Positions 19,226 to 26,974 of a stretch of 64,000 nt of DNA are shown piece by piece. The notes under the pieces are model-generated. The model made no database searches. It was given only the letters and a program-made list of their open reading frames with translations, and was not told the origin of the DNA. This stretch comes from Anaerolineales bacterium (GTDB taxonomy: Bacteria; Chloroflexota; Anaerolineae; Anaerolineales; UBA11579), in assembly GCA_020059485.1 (NCBI GenBank), contig JAGVCA010000036.1, forward strand, positions 1 through 64,000, in the 5' to 3' direction. Both the position numbers and the translations under genes were made by a program. Position 1 is the first letter of the stretch, and every line of letters begins with the position of its first letter.

Positions 19226-20809
19226 ATGTGGCAGCCCGGATGGCGTGACGAGATCTGGTCCCGACTGGACGAAGACTGGGACATCATCGTGGTGGGCGGG
19301 GGCATTACCGGCGCGGGCATCCTGCGGGAAGCGGTTCGGGCCGGGTACCGGGCACTGCTGGTGGAAGCGCAGGACTTCGCCGGCGGCACTTCCAGCCGCT
19401 CCTCTAAGCTGGTGCATGGCGGGCTGCGCTACCTGGCCAACGCCCAGTTCAGGGTGACCTATGAATCCGTCCACGAGCGCGAACTGCTGCTGAAAGGCGG
19501 CTGCGGCCTGGTCAACCGTCTGGACATCCTGATGCCCAACGCCGACAGCAACCGAGTCCCCCCCTGGGCCTTCGGCCTCGGCCTGGTGCTCTACAGCCTG
19601 ATGGCCCGGAAGCGCTCCTTTGGTTTCAAAACCAGGGCGAACCTGACTGCCATGATCCCGCAGTTAAGCCCCTCCGGGCTGAGCAGCGCCTTCCAGTATT
19701 ACGATGCCAACGCCGACGACGCCCGGTTGACCTTACGGGTCATCCGGGAGGCTGTGGCGGCTGGCGGGACCGCGATCAATTACGTCCGGGCAGCCGATGT
19801 ACTGCGGGACCAAACCGGTCGTGTCCGCGGCGTCCGGGCGGAAGACCGGGCCGGGGACCGTCAATCGGTCGAGGTGCGTGCCCGGCTGGTGATCAACGCC
19901 GCCGGAGCCTGGGCAGATGGCCTGCGGGAAAAAGTCGGCGGCGCTCGCCGTCTGCGCCCGCTGCAAGGCAGCCACCTGGTGCTGCCCTTTGACCGCCTGC
20001 CGCTCAAGCAGTCCGTCTCCGTCTTTCATCCCCGGGACGGCCGCCCGGTCTTCACCCTGCCCTGGGAGAGCGTCACCCTGGTTGGGACCACCGATATCGA
20101 TATCGGCCACCAGTTTTCCGAAAACCCCTCTATCACCGCCGACGAGACCGGTTATCTGCTGGAGTTCCTGGCCCACACCTACCCCATGGAGCGGATCGGC
20201 CCCGAGGATGTGCTCTGCACACTGTACGGCATCCGCCCGGTGATCGATACCGGCAAGGCCAACCCTTCAAAGGAATCGCGCGAACACGCCATCTGGCTGG
20301 AGGACGGCCTGCTGACTGTCACTGGCGGCAAGCTGACCACCTTCCGGCTGATGGCGCGGGATGTGATGAAAGCCGCCAGGAAGCTGGCAGCCCCCTCCCT
20401 GCCTGGGAATGACGCCCACTCCTGCCTGCAGGCCGTCCCACCGGAAGCAGTCGAAACTGCCGCCGGGCAGATCGCGCCGGCGTCCGCCCTGCGGCTAGCC
20501 GGCCGCTACGGAGGCGAGGCTGCTGTCCTGCTGGCCGAGGCCGACCCCGGGAGCTTGACACCGATCGAGGATACGCCCTATCTGTGGGCGGAACTGCGCT
20601 GGGCGGCCGGGATGGAAGGTATTGTCCACCTCGACGACCTGCTGCTGCGCCGCGTCCGGCTCGGTTTGCTGCTGCCCGCAGGCGGCATCCCGCTGCTGCC
20701 GCGCATCCGCGAAACCGCCCAGCCGGAATTGGGCTGGGACGACGCCCGCTGGGAGCGCGAAACCGAGCGGTATATCGGCATCTGGAATACCGGTTACCGC
20801 GTTAAGTAG
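19226..20809 (+). CDS. glpD: Glycerol-3-phosphate dehydrogenase (FAD)
   Basis: A 527-aa FAD-dependent glycerol-3-phosphate dehydrogenase, which makes DHAP at the membrane. The N-terminal dinucleotide fold reads IIVVGGGITGAGILREAVRAG, then TSSRSSKLVHGGLRYL (substrate/FAD site), QYYDANADDARLTL, LVINAAGAWAD, TLVGTTDID and LTVTGGKLTTFRLMA near the C-terminal part of the domain; an alpha-helical C-terminal extension follows. It is the last gene of the fadR operon. DHAP is the substrate of acyl-DHAP and ether-lipid synthesis, consistent with its neighbour. A damaged copy of its 3' end lies at 23255-23427. Confidence 0.95.
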   Translation: MWQPGWRDEIWSRLDEDWDIIVVGGGITGAGILREAVRAGYRALLVEAQDFAGGTSSRSSKLVHGGLRYLANAQFRVTYESVHERELLLKGGCGLVNRLDILMPNADSNRVPPWAFGLGLVLYSLMARKRSFGFKTRANLTAMIPQLSPSGLSSAFQYYDANADDARLTLRVIREAVAAGGTAINYVRAADVLRDQTGRVRGVRAEDRAGDRQSVEVRARLVINAAGAWADGLREKVGGARRLRPLQGSHLVLPFDRLPLKQSVSVFHPRDGRPVFTLPWESVTLVGTTDIDIGHQFSENPSITADETGYLLEFLAHTYPMERIGPEDVLCTLYGIRPVIDTGKANPSKESREHAIWLEDGLLTVTGGKLTTFRLMARDVMKAARKLAAPSLPGNDAHSCLQAVPPEAVETAAGQIAPASALRLAGRYGGEAAVLLAEADPGSLTPIEDTPYLWAELRWAAGMEGIVHLDDLLLRRVRLGLLLPAGGIPLLPRIRETAQPELGWDDARWERETERYIGIWNTGYRVK

Positions 20810-20837
20810 CACAGGGATCTATTTTTTCTTTAACGCC

Positions 20838-20884
20838 TGGACCGCTATAAATCCTGGAATCATCCTGCTGGGTTTAGCGGTCCA
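20838..20884. terminator. Long hairpin between convergent genes
   Basis: TGGACCGCTA (20838-20847) and TAGCGGTCCA (20875-20884) are perfect 10-bp inverted repeats; the stem extends by AAATCC/GGGTTT with G-U pairs. It lies between the glpD stop and the stop of the FGE-like gene, so it probably ends both transcripts, though long T runs are weak. Confidence 0.6.
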
Positions 20885-20920
20885 ACCTACCGGTTTTGTT
20901 ATGCTCAAGAGCAGTTCGCC

Positions 20921-22837
20921 TCAAGGCATGTAACATCCGAAAAGCCCGCCCGTTAGAGGCATCCGCCAGTCACAATTCGCCGCTTCACACGAGTTCTGGT
21001 CATTATATTGGCTGGGGTTCACGCAGCTCACCACAGTCGGGGTCGGGCATGGCGGGACATAGACCGTGATCTCCGTGCACGACATGCCCCCGAATTCGAT
21101 CGGGATACAAGCGTTGGTCACCGGGTCAAACCGCGTCCATGGTGGGCAGATCGGGGCCGGGGTTTCCGGGATACAACACCCCGCTGCCGGGTCCATCTGG
21201 TAGCCCTCTGGGCATTCCGGGTTGAGGAACAACGACCAGCAGATCGGGCAGTCGCCCAGATCAAGCAGGATCATGTTCGGCGGGCAAGCCTCAAAAAGAT
21301 CAAACGGCCAGCATTCATCCGGCTGCGGCACAGTGCCTGGATTAACCTCAAACTCACCGGCCAGGAGGGGGAAGGCGGGCATGAAGTTGATAAAGTCGTC
21401 CGGATCAGATCCCTCCTCTCCCGGAGCACCCTCCACATTACAATTTAGCAGGTAGGGCAGGCACCCGCACTTAAGGTCATAGTGATACCCGGGGGGGCAG
21501 GTTGCCACAGCGGGGTCCCCTTCGGGAACGCAACCAAAACCATCCAGCCAGTAAGTACCATACGGGCAAGAATTCTCTTCCTCAGACGGGCTGACCAGAT
21601 CAACATCGATACTGACCATAGACTGACAGTGACCGCTCTCACGGTTGAAGAAGAATCCCGGATCACACTGCGGGCACAGGCTGATGGTCACATTGGTTCC
21701 CGGTTTGACCGCCGCCCCGTAGCACACCACCATATCGTTCACCGGGTCGCAGGAAATCGCTCCATTGGGGCTGGTGATCTCGAACTGGGTCAGGTCCACC
21801 TCATCGGGTGAAGACAGCACCACCCCGGCAGACTGGCCCGCCCCGCGCAGTTCACAATACCCCTCGCCTGTGATACGGGGGGGTTCAGACGCAGGCGTGT
21901 CCTCCGGTGGATCTCCACCAATGACAGGAGGCAGCTGGCACAACTGAGGTGGGACCGTCTCGCCGCAGCTCCAGGAGCAGCGAAAGCCCAGGTCTGTCCG
22001 GGCGTGGTCCGGCTCCAGGGCATCCCGCAGATACGCCTGCAGTTCTTCCGCCGGCGTCTGGTAACCGCCGCCCCGGAAGACGCGCAGAGTGCCCGTCTCC
22101 GGGCCTTGCGGGTTGGAAGCGGGGGAATTCTGGTAATAATCCGCGCCATACCAGTCTGCCACCCATTCATGCACATTGCCGCTCATATCCAGCATTTCAA
22201 ACGGGCTTTTCCCGTCCGGGAGAATGCCGCTGAAAATAGGCTGGTCGTCCTCAGGTGCCAGACATCCGGCAAAATTGGCGTTTTCGCAGTCCGGCTCGTC
22301 CTCCCCCCATGGGTACGTGAAGGATCCTGCTCCCCGGGCCGCGTATTCCCACTCGGCTTCCGTCGGTAGGCGTGTCCCGATCCACTCGCAATAGGCATCC
22401 GCCTGCTCCCAGGAAACCCCCACCACAGGTGTGTCAAGCCGTTCAACATCTTCGTACCAGTACGGCTGGTCCGTGGATTCTGCCGGCGGCTCACAAACGC
22501 CGGCAGTCACACAGTTGGCATACTGCCGGTTAGTGACCTCGCCCTCGTGCATCCAGAGACCCGGCAGGGAGACGGAGTGCACCGGCTCAAAGTCTTGCTC
22601 GGCATCCGGGTCCTCAAAGCCCATCTGGAAATCGTTTTCGCGGATGAAAATGAACGTGCTGAGGTCGAACCAGGTCAGGCGCGTTCCCTGCGGTAAGTCA
22701 CAATAGTCAAATTCTGCTTCCGTTTCCCCAGGCAAATCAGGTACAGGGGCCTCTTCGTCAGGCTCAACTGGAAAGTTGCAAGCTGCCAGGAGTGTGACCA
22801 GCAGGAGCGCTAGCAAACCGCCGGCTATCCTTTTCAT
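20921..22837 (-). CDS. FGE-like (SUMF1 fold) lipoprotein A, Cys-rich
   Basis: A 638-aa predicted lipoprotein: signal peptide with lipobox LLAAC at residue about 21. Residues about 45-300 are a formylglycine-generating-enzyme-type domain (MHEGEVTNRQYANC, VSWEQADAYCEWIGTRLPTEAEWEYAARG, MSGNVHEWVADWY, VFRGGGY, LGFRC). The two catalytic Cys of true FGE, expected after the RGG motif, are absent (GGGYQTPAEELQAYL), so it is probably a binding module rather than a modifying enzyme. The remainder is Cys- and Pro-rich with repeated CPPG/CP-type motifs, suggesting disulfide-linked extracellular repeats. ATG chosen at 22837, 8 nt after AGGAGG. A paralog lies at 24135-26168. Confidence 0.85.
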   Translation of the reverse strand: MKRIAGGLLALLLVTLLAACNFPVEPDEEAPVPDLPGETEAEFDYCDLPQGTRLTWFDLSTFIFIRENDFQMGFEDPDAEQDFEPVHSVSLPGLWMHEGEVTNRQYANCVTAGVCEPPAESTDQPYWYEDVERLDTPVVGVSWEQADAYCEWIGTRLPTEAEWEYAARGAGSFTYPWGEDEPDCENANFAGCLAPEDDQPIFSGILPDGKSPFEMLDMSGNVHEWVADWYGADYYQNSPASNPQGPETGTLRVFRGGGYQTPAEELQAYLRDALEPDHARTDLGFRCSWSCGETVPPQLCQLPPVIGGDPPEDTPASEPPRITGEGYCELRGAGQSAGVVLSSPDEVDLTQFEITSPNGAISCDPVNDMVVCYGAAVKPGTNVTISLCPQCDPGFFFNRESGHCQSMVSIDVDLVSPSEEENSCPYGTYWLDGFGCVPEGDPAVATCPPGYHYDLKCGCLPYLLNCNVEGAPGEEGSDPDDFINFMPAFPLLAGEFEVNPGTVPQPDECWPFDLFEACPPNMILLDLGDCPICWSLFLNPECPEGYQMDPAAGCCIPETPAPICPPWTRFDPVTNACIPIEFGGMSCTEITVYVPPCPTPTVVSCVNPSQYNDQNSCEAANCDWRMPLTGGLFGCYMP

Positions 22838-22862
22838 CTGACACCTCCTTTTGTACACATCC

Positions 22863-22891
22863 ATTGTAGGAGTTTTCACAAATAAACGCAA
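22863..22891 (-). promoter_or_regulatory. Promoter of lipoprotein A
   Basis: Minus strand TTGCGT (22886-22891), 17-bp spacer, TACAAT (22863-22868), about 25 nt upstream of the ATG. Confidence 0.6.
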
Positions 22892-22934
22892 TCAGGAATG
22901 TCTCACCAGGGTAAGCAAACATTGCGCAAAAAAA

Positions 22935-23053
22935 TGGTAGAAGAGTTCAAGCAGGAGCAAGCCTCCTTGCCCGCCGACGGTATCGAGGTGCTCCTCTGGG
23001 CACTCTCGGTGGTCTTCTATCCCAGTTTCCACCACCAATCTCCGGAACAGTAA
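22935..23053 (+). pseudogene. 3' remnant of the HTH regulator gene (copy of 26338-26970)
   Basis: The stretch EEFKQEQASLPADGIEVLLWALSVVFYPSFHHQ matches the last 40 residues of the intact regulator at 26338-26970, with most bases the same. The start and DNA-binding domain are missing, so it cannot function. It is followed, as in the intact locus, by an MFS gene start. Confidence 0.85.
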
Positions 23054-23054
23054 A

Positions 23055-23254
23055 ATGAATAACACTACCGATCAAAACCACAGCCCCAAAACCATGCGCA
23101 CCTTTATGGTGATCTGAGCCGGGCAGTTCATCTCCCTGGTCGGCTCCGGACTGACCAGTTTCGGGCTGAGCGTGTGGGTTTTCACCCAGACCGGCAAAGC
23201 CACCCAGATCACCATCAAAGCACTGCTGTGGCCGCATATCCCGCAGCCCCTTTT
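23055..23254 (+). pseudogene. Decayed MFS transporter fragment (copy of 26975-28381)
   Basis: Begins ATG AAT AAC as the intact gene, then has TGA in place of Trp21 (23115-23117). The alignment runs to about KATQITI, jumps past roughly 400 bp of the intact gene to ALLWPHIPQP, and stops. Nonsense mutation plus internal deletion show it is dead. Confidence 0.88.
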
Positions 23255-23427
23255 ACCTGTTGCTGTGCCGCGTCCGACTAGGCTTGCTGCTGCCCGCAGG
23301 CGGCATCCCGCTGCTGCCGCTCATCCGCGAAACCGCCCGGTAGGAATTAGGCTGGGACGACGCCCGCTGGGCGCGTGAAACCGAGCGGTATATCGACATC
23401 TGGAATACCGGTTACCGCCTAAAGTAG
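23255..23427 (+). pseudogene. 3' fragment of glpD (copy of about 20637-20809)
   Basis: From LLLCRVRLGLLLPAGGIPLLP to the final YRLK-stop this repeats the end of glpD with scattered changes, including a TAG in place of a codon of AQPE. It is joined directly to the MFS fragment, so the junction is a deletion scar or recombination point. Confidence 0.88.
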
Positions 23428-23439
23428 CGCAAGATTTGC

Positions 23440-24024
23440 CTATTCTTCGGGTTGCTCCGACTCAGGTTCCGCAGTCGGTTCTGTGATTGTGATGCATCGG
23501 TCGGCGAATTCTTCCAGCGGTTCCACGGCCGCCACCAACTCCTCGTACGAGACCGGCTCAATCACGTGCAGGACATCGTACCTGGTGTCGGCGGTCGGCA
23601 GACCGCGCCGCACAACCGCGCTGAACTGTCCGACATCGGACCCGCACAGCCAATTAAAGGCCTCGGTCACTTCGATCTCGACCAGCCAATCATCGGTATA
23701 GCAGTAGGTATCGCCATATTCGGCAGCCTGGACAACACACTCCTCGCCTCCGCTGCGTCTGACGGTCCCGATCTTGTGCAAGATCACAATGCCAGCAGCA
23801 TCCGGGTTTCCTTCAGGATCGTAGGGCGAGACAGCCTCGCTGACCAGGGTATCGATCTCAGCCTGGGTCATCTCCAAGCTGTCGATGTCGTCACCGCCGG
23901 GGTAGATTACGGTGTATAGGATGAATCCGAGTACGACTACGGCCACAACGGCTGCGGCCCCGATCAGGATCCTGCGATTCTGTTCCATTTTGGGCTTTTC
24001 TGCTGATTCTGGTGTTTCTCCCAT
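23440..24024 (-). CDS. Membrane-anchored protein of unknown function
   Basis: A 194-aa protein with a charged N-terminus, one membrane segment (ILIGAAAVVAVVVLGFILYTVIY, about residues 19-41) and a 150-residue extracytoplasmic part with four Cys (ECVVQ, DTYCYTDD, WLCGSD, DRCITI), which could form two disulfides. The C-terminus is acidic (EPTAEPESEQPEE). No family is recognised. ATG has GGAGG 7 nt upstream. It lies between the dead glpD fragment and lipoprotein B, and is oriented like the latter. Confidence 0.75.
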   Translation of the reverse strand: MGETPESAEKPKMEQNRRILIGAAAVVAVVVLGFILYTVIYPGGDDIDSLEMTQAEIDTLVSEAVSPYDPEGNPDAAGIVILHKIGTVRRSGGEECVVQAAEYGDTYCYTDDWLVEIEVTEAFNWLCGSDVGQFSAVVRRGLPTADTRYDVLHVIEPVSYEELVAAVEPLEEFADRCITITEPTAEPESEQPEE

Positions 24025-24032
24025 TACAAATC

Positions 24033-24066
24033 CTCCTTGATTTGATGTGCCAAGGAGATTATATCA
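24033..24066 (-). promoter_or_regulatory. Extended -10 promoter with overlapping inverted repeat
   Basis: Minus strand TGATATAAT (24058-24066) is an extended -10 box with no good -35. Immediately downstream is the inverted repeat CTCCTTG (24051-24057) / CAAGGAG (24033-24039), spaced by 11 nt, whose second arm contains the ribosome site. With a start near 24051 most of the first arm is not transcribed, so an operator is more likely than an RBS hairpin. Confidence 0.5.
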
Positions 24067-24134
24067 AAGTAACGTTAAGCAGGCTACGTAATTGGCTTTC
24101 TTCCCGCGGTTGTTTGGAGTCCTGGTAGTTTTTT

Positions 24135-26168
24135 CTACGGTTGCACGCACCGTCCTGCCGCCAAATCGCTTGGCACCCAGCGGCAGTTGGCTTCTTCACA
24201 CGAAGTCTGATTGCTGTACTGATCCGGATTGGTGCAGGTCGGCTGGGTCGGCTCCGGACAGGCCGGCACGTTCACGGTGATCTCGAAGCATGTCTGACCA
24301 ACCGGGATCGGCACACAACTGTTCGTCACCGGATCAAAAACGGTCCCCGGCGGGCAGGTCGATACCGGCACCTCCGGGACACAGCAGTTGGCATCCGGGT
24401 CAAAGTAGTACCCATCCGGGCAATCCGATTGCTGCGGGAACGGCCAGCACACCTGGCACCCGCCGACCTCGATGCTGAAAGTATTCGGCGGGCAGTTCAG
24501 TTCGGTCCCCGGCGGGGCACACACCTCCGGATCAATCCCATTATTGGGATCGTCATCCAGCATTCCAGGGACATACGGGATCAGCAGTTCCGGCAGATCG
24601 GGGAACAACCCGGCCAACGGATCCTCCTCATCGTCACAGCAGAACGGATCGAATAGATCGGTGGGGGTCGGTGTCGGTCCACCCTCGATCACCAAGACGA
24701 TCGGGGTCGGTGTTTCAATCACCAACTCAAGCGTCGGCACTTCTACTTCGGCCTCAACCGGCGTCGGGTCCACTACTATGCCACACAATACACCTTGAGG
24801 GATGCAGCCGCAGGGAGTAGTGTAGTAATAGCCCGGCTCGCAGGTCGGGGGCGGCGGAGGCGGCAGGTCGGGGACGCAGCCATATTCGGTTGGAATATAG
24901 CCCTCGGCGCACTCAAGTTCGGTTGGAGAGAGCAGGCTGACATCCACGTTCAGGATCGGCCGGCAGATGTCAAAATTCTGATCGAAATAGTAGCCAGGGC
25001 CGCAGTCTGGACAAACCGTGATCGTCACCTGGCTTGCAGGCTGAACTGCCGGGCCAAAGCACACCATCTTTTCATTCACCGGGGTGCAGGTCACCGGTCC
25101 GTCCGGGCTGGAATAATCATACTGGCTCAGGTCTGCGCCGCCGGATGGAGATAACACCACCCCGGCTTTGTTGCCACCAGCACTCGGTTCACAGTACGCC
25201 ACCGCGGTTACATTCGGCTGGGGCGGGTTGGGGTTGGTCACCGGCAGATCACCGCCAACGGTCGGCGGCAGTTGGCATAGTTTCGGGTTCGAAGAAGCAC
25301 CGCAATCCAGCGCGCAGCGGAAACCGAGGTCCGGGCTGGCAAACTCAGGTTCGAGAGAACCGCGCAGAAAAGCCGGCAATTCCTCTGTCGTTGACCCGAA
25401 ATTGCCGCCCCTCAAAACACGCTGCTCGCCATGCTCTGGCCCGTCCGGATCAACCGATGGAGAGTTCAGATAATAATCCGGGGCATACCAGTCATTGACC
25501 CACTCGGCCACATTCCCGCTCAGGTCCAGCACATCCAGCGGATTCCCGCCATCGACGAGCAGTCCGGACAAAACCGGCGCATCCGGATCAGGATCCAGAC
25601 AACCGGTGAAGTTCGCCAGGTCACAGTCAGGTTCTTCATTGCCCCAGGGGAATACATCAGTGGAGAAACCGCGGGCGGCATACTCCCATTCCGCCTCGGT
25701 CGGCAGACGGGCGCCGATCCAGCCGCAGTAGTCATCGGCCTGCTCCCAGGACACCCCCGAGACCGGCGCGTCCAGGTAATCAGGGCGGTCAGCCCAATAG
25801 GGGAAATCCGTCCGCTCGATTGGCGGTGAACAAGCCCCGGACTTGACACACTCCGCATACTGGCGGTTGGTGACTTCTGTTTCATGGATCCAGAAGGCCG
25901 GCAGATCGATAGTGTGCACCGGCTCAAAATCCTGTTCTTCTTCCGGATCATCGAACCCCATCGCGAAGGAACCTTCCGGCATGAAGATGAAGGTGCTGAG
26001 ATCGAACCAGGTCGTCTTCGTCCCGGCCGGCAAGCTGCAATAATCGATCGAGACATCCTCAGCGCCAGCGCCTTGCCTTGATTGTGGGGATTGACCATCT
26101 GGAGAGCCGCAAGCGGCCATAAAGACAACCAAGACACATACCGAGCAAATACCAATAAACCACTTCAC
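24135..26168 (-). CDS. FGE-like (SUMF1 fold) lipoprotein B, Cys-rich
   Basis: A 677-aa predicted lipoprotein (signal peptide with lipobox FMAAC, about residue 20), GTG start with GGAGG 7 nt upstream. The architecture is the same as the protein at 20921-22837: an FGE-type domain (FWIHETEVTNRQYAEC, VSWEQADDYCGWIGARLPTEAEWEY, LSGNVAEWVNDWY, VLRGGNF, LGFRC), then Cys/Pro-rich repeats including CPDCGPGYYFDQ and CPPGTVFDPVTNSC units, ending in the shared Asn-Pro-x-Gln-Tyr/Cys-rich tail. Catalytic FGE cysteines are missing here too. A Thr/Pro/Val linker (TPTPIVLVIEGGPTPTPTD) is unique to this copy. Together the two genes form a diverged pair. Confidence 0.85.
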   Translation of the reverse strand: MKWFIGICSVCVLVVFMAACGSPDGQSPQSRQGAGAEDVSIDYCSLPAGTKTTWFDLSTFIFMPEGSFAMGFDDPEEEQDFEPVHTIDLPAFWIHETEVTNRQYAECVKSGACSPPIERTDFPYWADRPDYLDAPVSGVSWEQADDYCGWIGARLPTEAEWEYAARGFSTDVFPWGNEEPDCDLANFTGCLDPDPDAPVLSGLLVDGGNPLDVLDLSGNVAEWVNDWYAPDYYLNSPSVDPDGPEHGEQRVLRGGNFGSTTEELPAFLRGSLEPEFASPDLGFRCALDCGASSNPKLCQLPPTVGGDLPVTNPNPPQPNVTAVAYCEPSAGGNKAGVVLSPSGGADLSQYDYSSPDGPVTCTPVNEKMVCFGPAVQPASQVTITVCPDCGPGYYFDQNFDICRPILNVDVSLLSPTELECAEGYIPTEYGCVPDLPPPPPPTCEPGYYYTTPCGCIPQGVLCGIVVDPTPVEAEVEVPTLELVIETPTPIVLVIEGGPTPTPTDLFDPFCCDDEEDPLAGLFPDLPELLIPYVPGMLDDDPNNGIDPEVCAPPGTELNCPPNTFSIEVGGCQVCWPFPQQSDCPDGYYFDPDANCCVPEVPVSTCPPGTVFDPVTNSCVPIPVGQTCFEITVNVPACPEPTQPTCTNPDQYSNQTSCEEANCRWVPSDLAAGRCVQP

Positions 26169-26269
26169 AATAATCCTCCAATCACCTGATCATGGTTCAG
26201 GCTTCCCTATAAGGAATAACCGGAGAAGCCCGCCTGAGTTACGGGTGCCCCCGCATTTTCTCCTAACAC

Positions 26270-26297
26270 TTGACAGCAGCGATCTTCTCGCTATAAT
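26270..26297 (+). promoter_or_regulatory. Promoter of the HTH-MFS operon, with possible operator
   Basis: TTGACA (26270-26275), 16-bp spacer, TATAAT (26292-26297). Downstream, TAAAA-ATTA-TTTTA (26310-26323) is palindromic and CGCTA/TAGCG repeats flank the region, so autoregulation by the HTH protein is plausible. Confidence 0.8.
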
Positions 26298-26337
26298 TGT
26301 GTTTGACGATAAAAATTATTTTAGCGAAAGAATATTT

Positions 26338-26970
26338 ATGAACAAAAACTATCCCACCCCCGAACCTGTCATCATCCTCGAAAACCTGGAAACCCTCAAG
26401 GTTGTCACCGATCCGCTGCGTAACCAGATCCTCGAAACCCTCACCCCCGCCCCGCAGACGGTCGGCCAGATCGCCACCAAACTCGGCCTGGAAACCTCAC
26501 GGTTGTATTACCATTTCAATCTACTGGAAAAACACGGCTTCATCCAGGTAGTCGATACCTCTGTGCAGGGCAACTTGATCGAGAAGACCTACTGGTTGAC
26601 CGCCTACCGCTTCGAGGTTGATCCCGAAGCCTTCAATTTCAACGTCGACACCCTGGAGGGGACCGAAAGCATCATCGCCCTGCTGCTTGCCAACATCAAC
26701 GCCACCCGCGAAGACCTGCAGCGCAGCATCTATGCCCGCCACGAGCAGATCGCCCAGGGCGCGCCGAAGAATCCCCGCCATGTCCTCGATACCCGCGAAG
26801 TCTTCTACCTCCCGGATGACAAAGCCGCCGAGTTCCATGCCCGTCTGAACGCACTGGTGGAAGAGTTCAAGCACGAGCAAGCCTCTCTGCCCGCCGACGG
26901 TCTTGAAGTACTCCCCTGGGCACTCTCGGTGATCTTTTATCCAAGTTTCCACTATCAATCGCAGGAATAG
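26338..26970 (+). CDS. ArsR-like winged-helix transcriptional regulator
   Basis: A 210-aa protein. An N-terminal winged helix is evident: LKVVTDPLRNQILETLTPAPQTVGQIATKLGLETSRLYYHFNLLEKHGFIQVV (about residues 17-70), of the ArsR type lacking metal-binding Cys. The C-terminal 130 residues are helical and of unknown ligand. Start ATG 26338 is the Met at the -10-led transcript; a longer frame upstream covers the promoter and is not used. It is followed 4 bp later by an MFS exporter, a common regulator-transporter pair. A remnant of its 3' end lies at 22935. Confidence 0.88.
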   Translation: MNKNYPTPEPVIILENLETLKVVTDPLRNQILETLTPAPQTVGQIATKLGLETSRLYYHFNLLEKHGFIQVVDTSVQGNLIEKTYWLTAYRFEVDPEAFNFNVDTLEGTESIIALLLANINATREDLQRSIYARHEQIAQGAPKNPRHVLDTREVFYLPDDKAAEFHARLNALVEEFKHEQASLPADGLEVLPWALSVIFYPSFHYQSQE

Positions 26971-26974
26971 AAAA

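Noticed and set aside
23115-23117. In-frame TGA in the MFS fragment as another selenocysteine codon
   Set aside because: It replaces a Trp of the intact copy, the gene is otherwise deleted, and no SECIS-like hairpin follows; it is a nonsense mutation.
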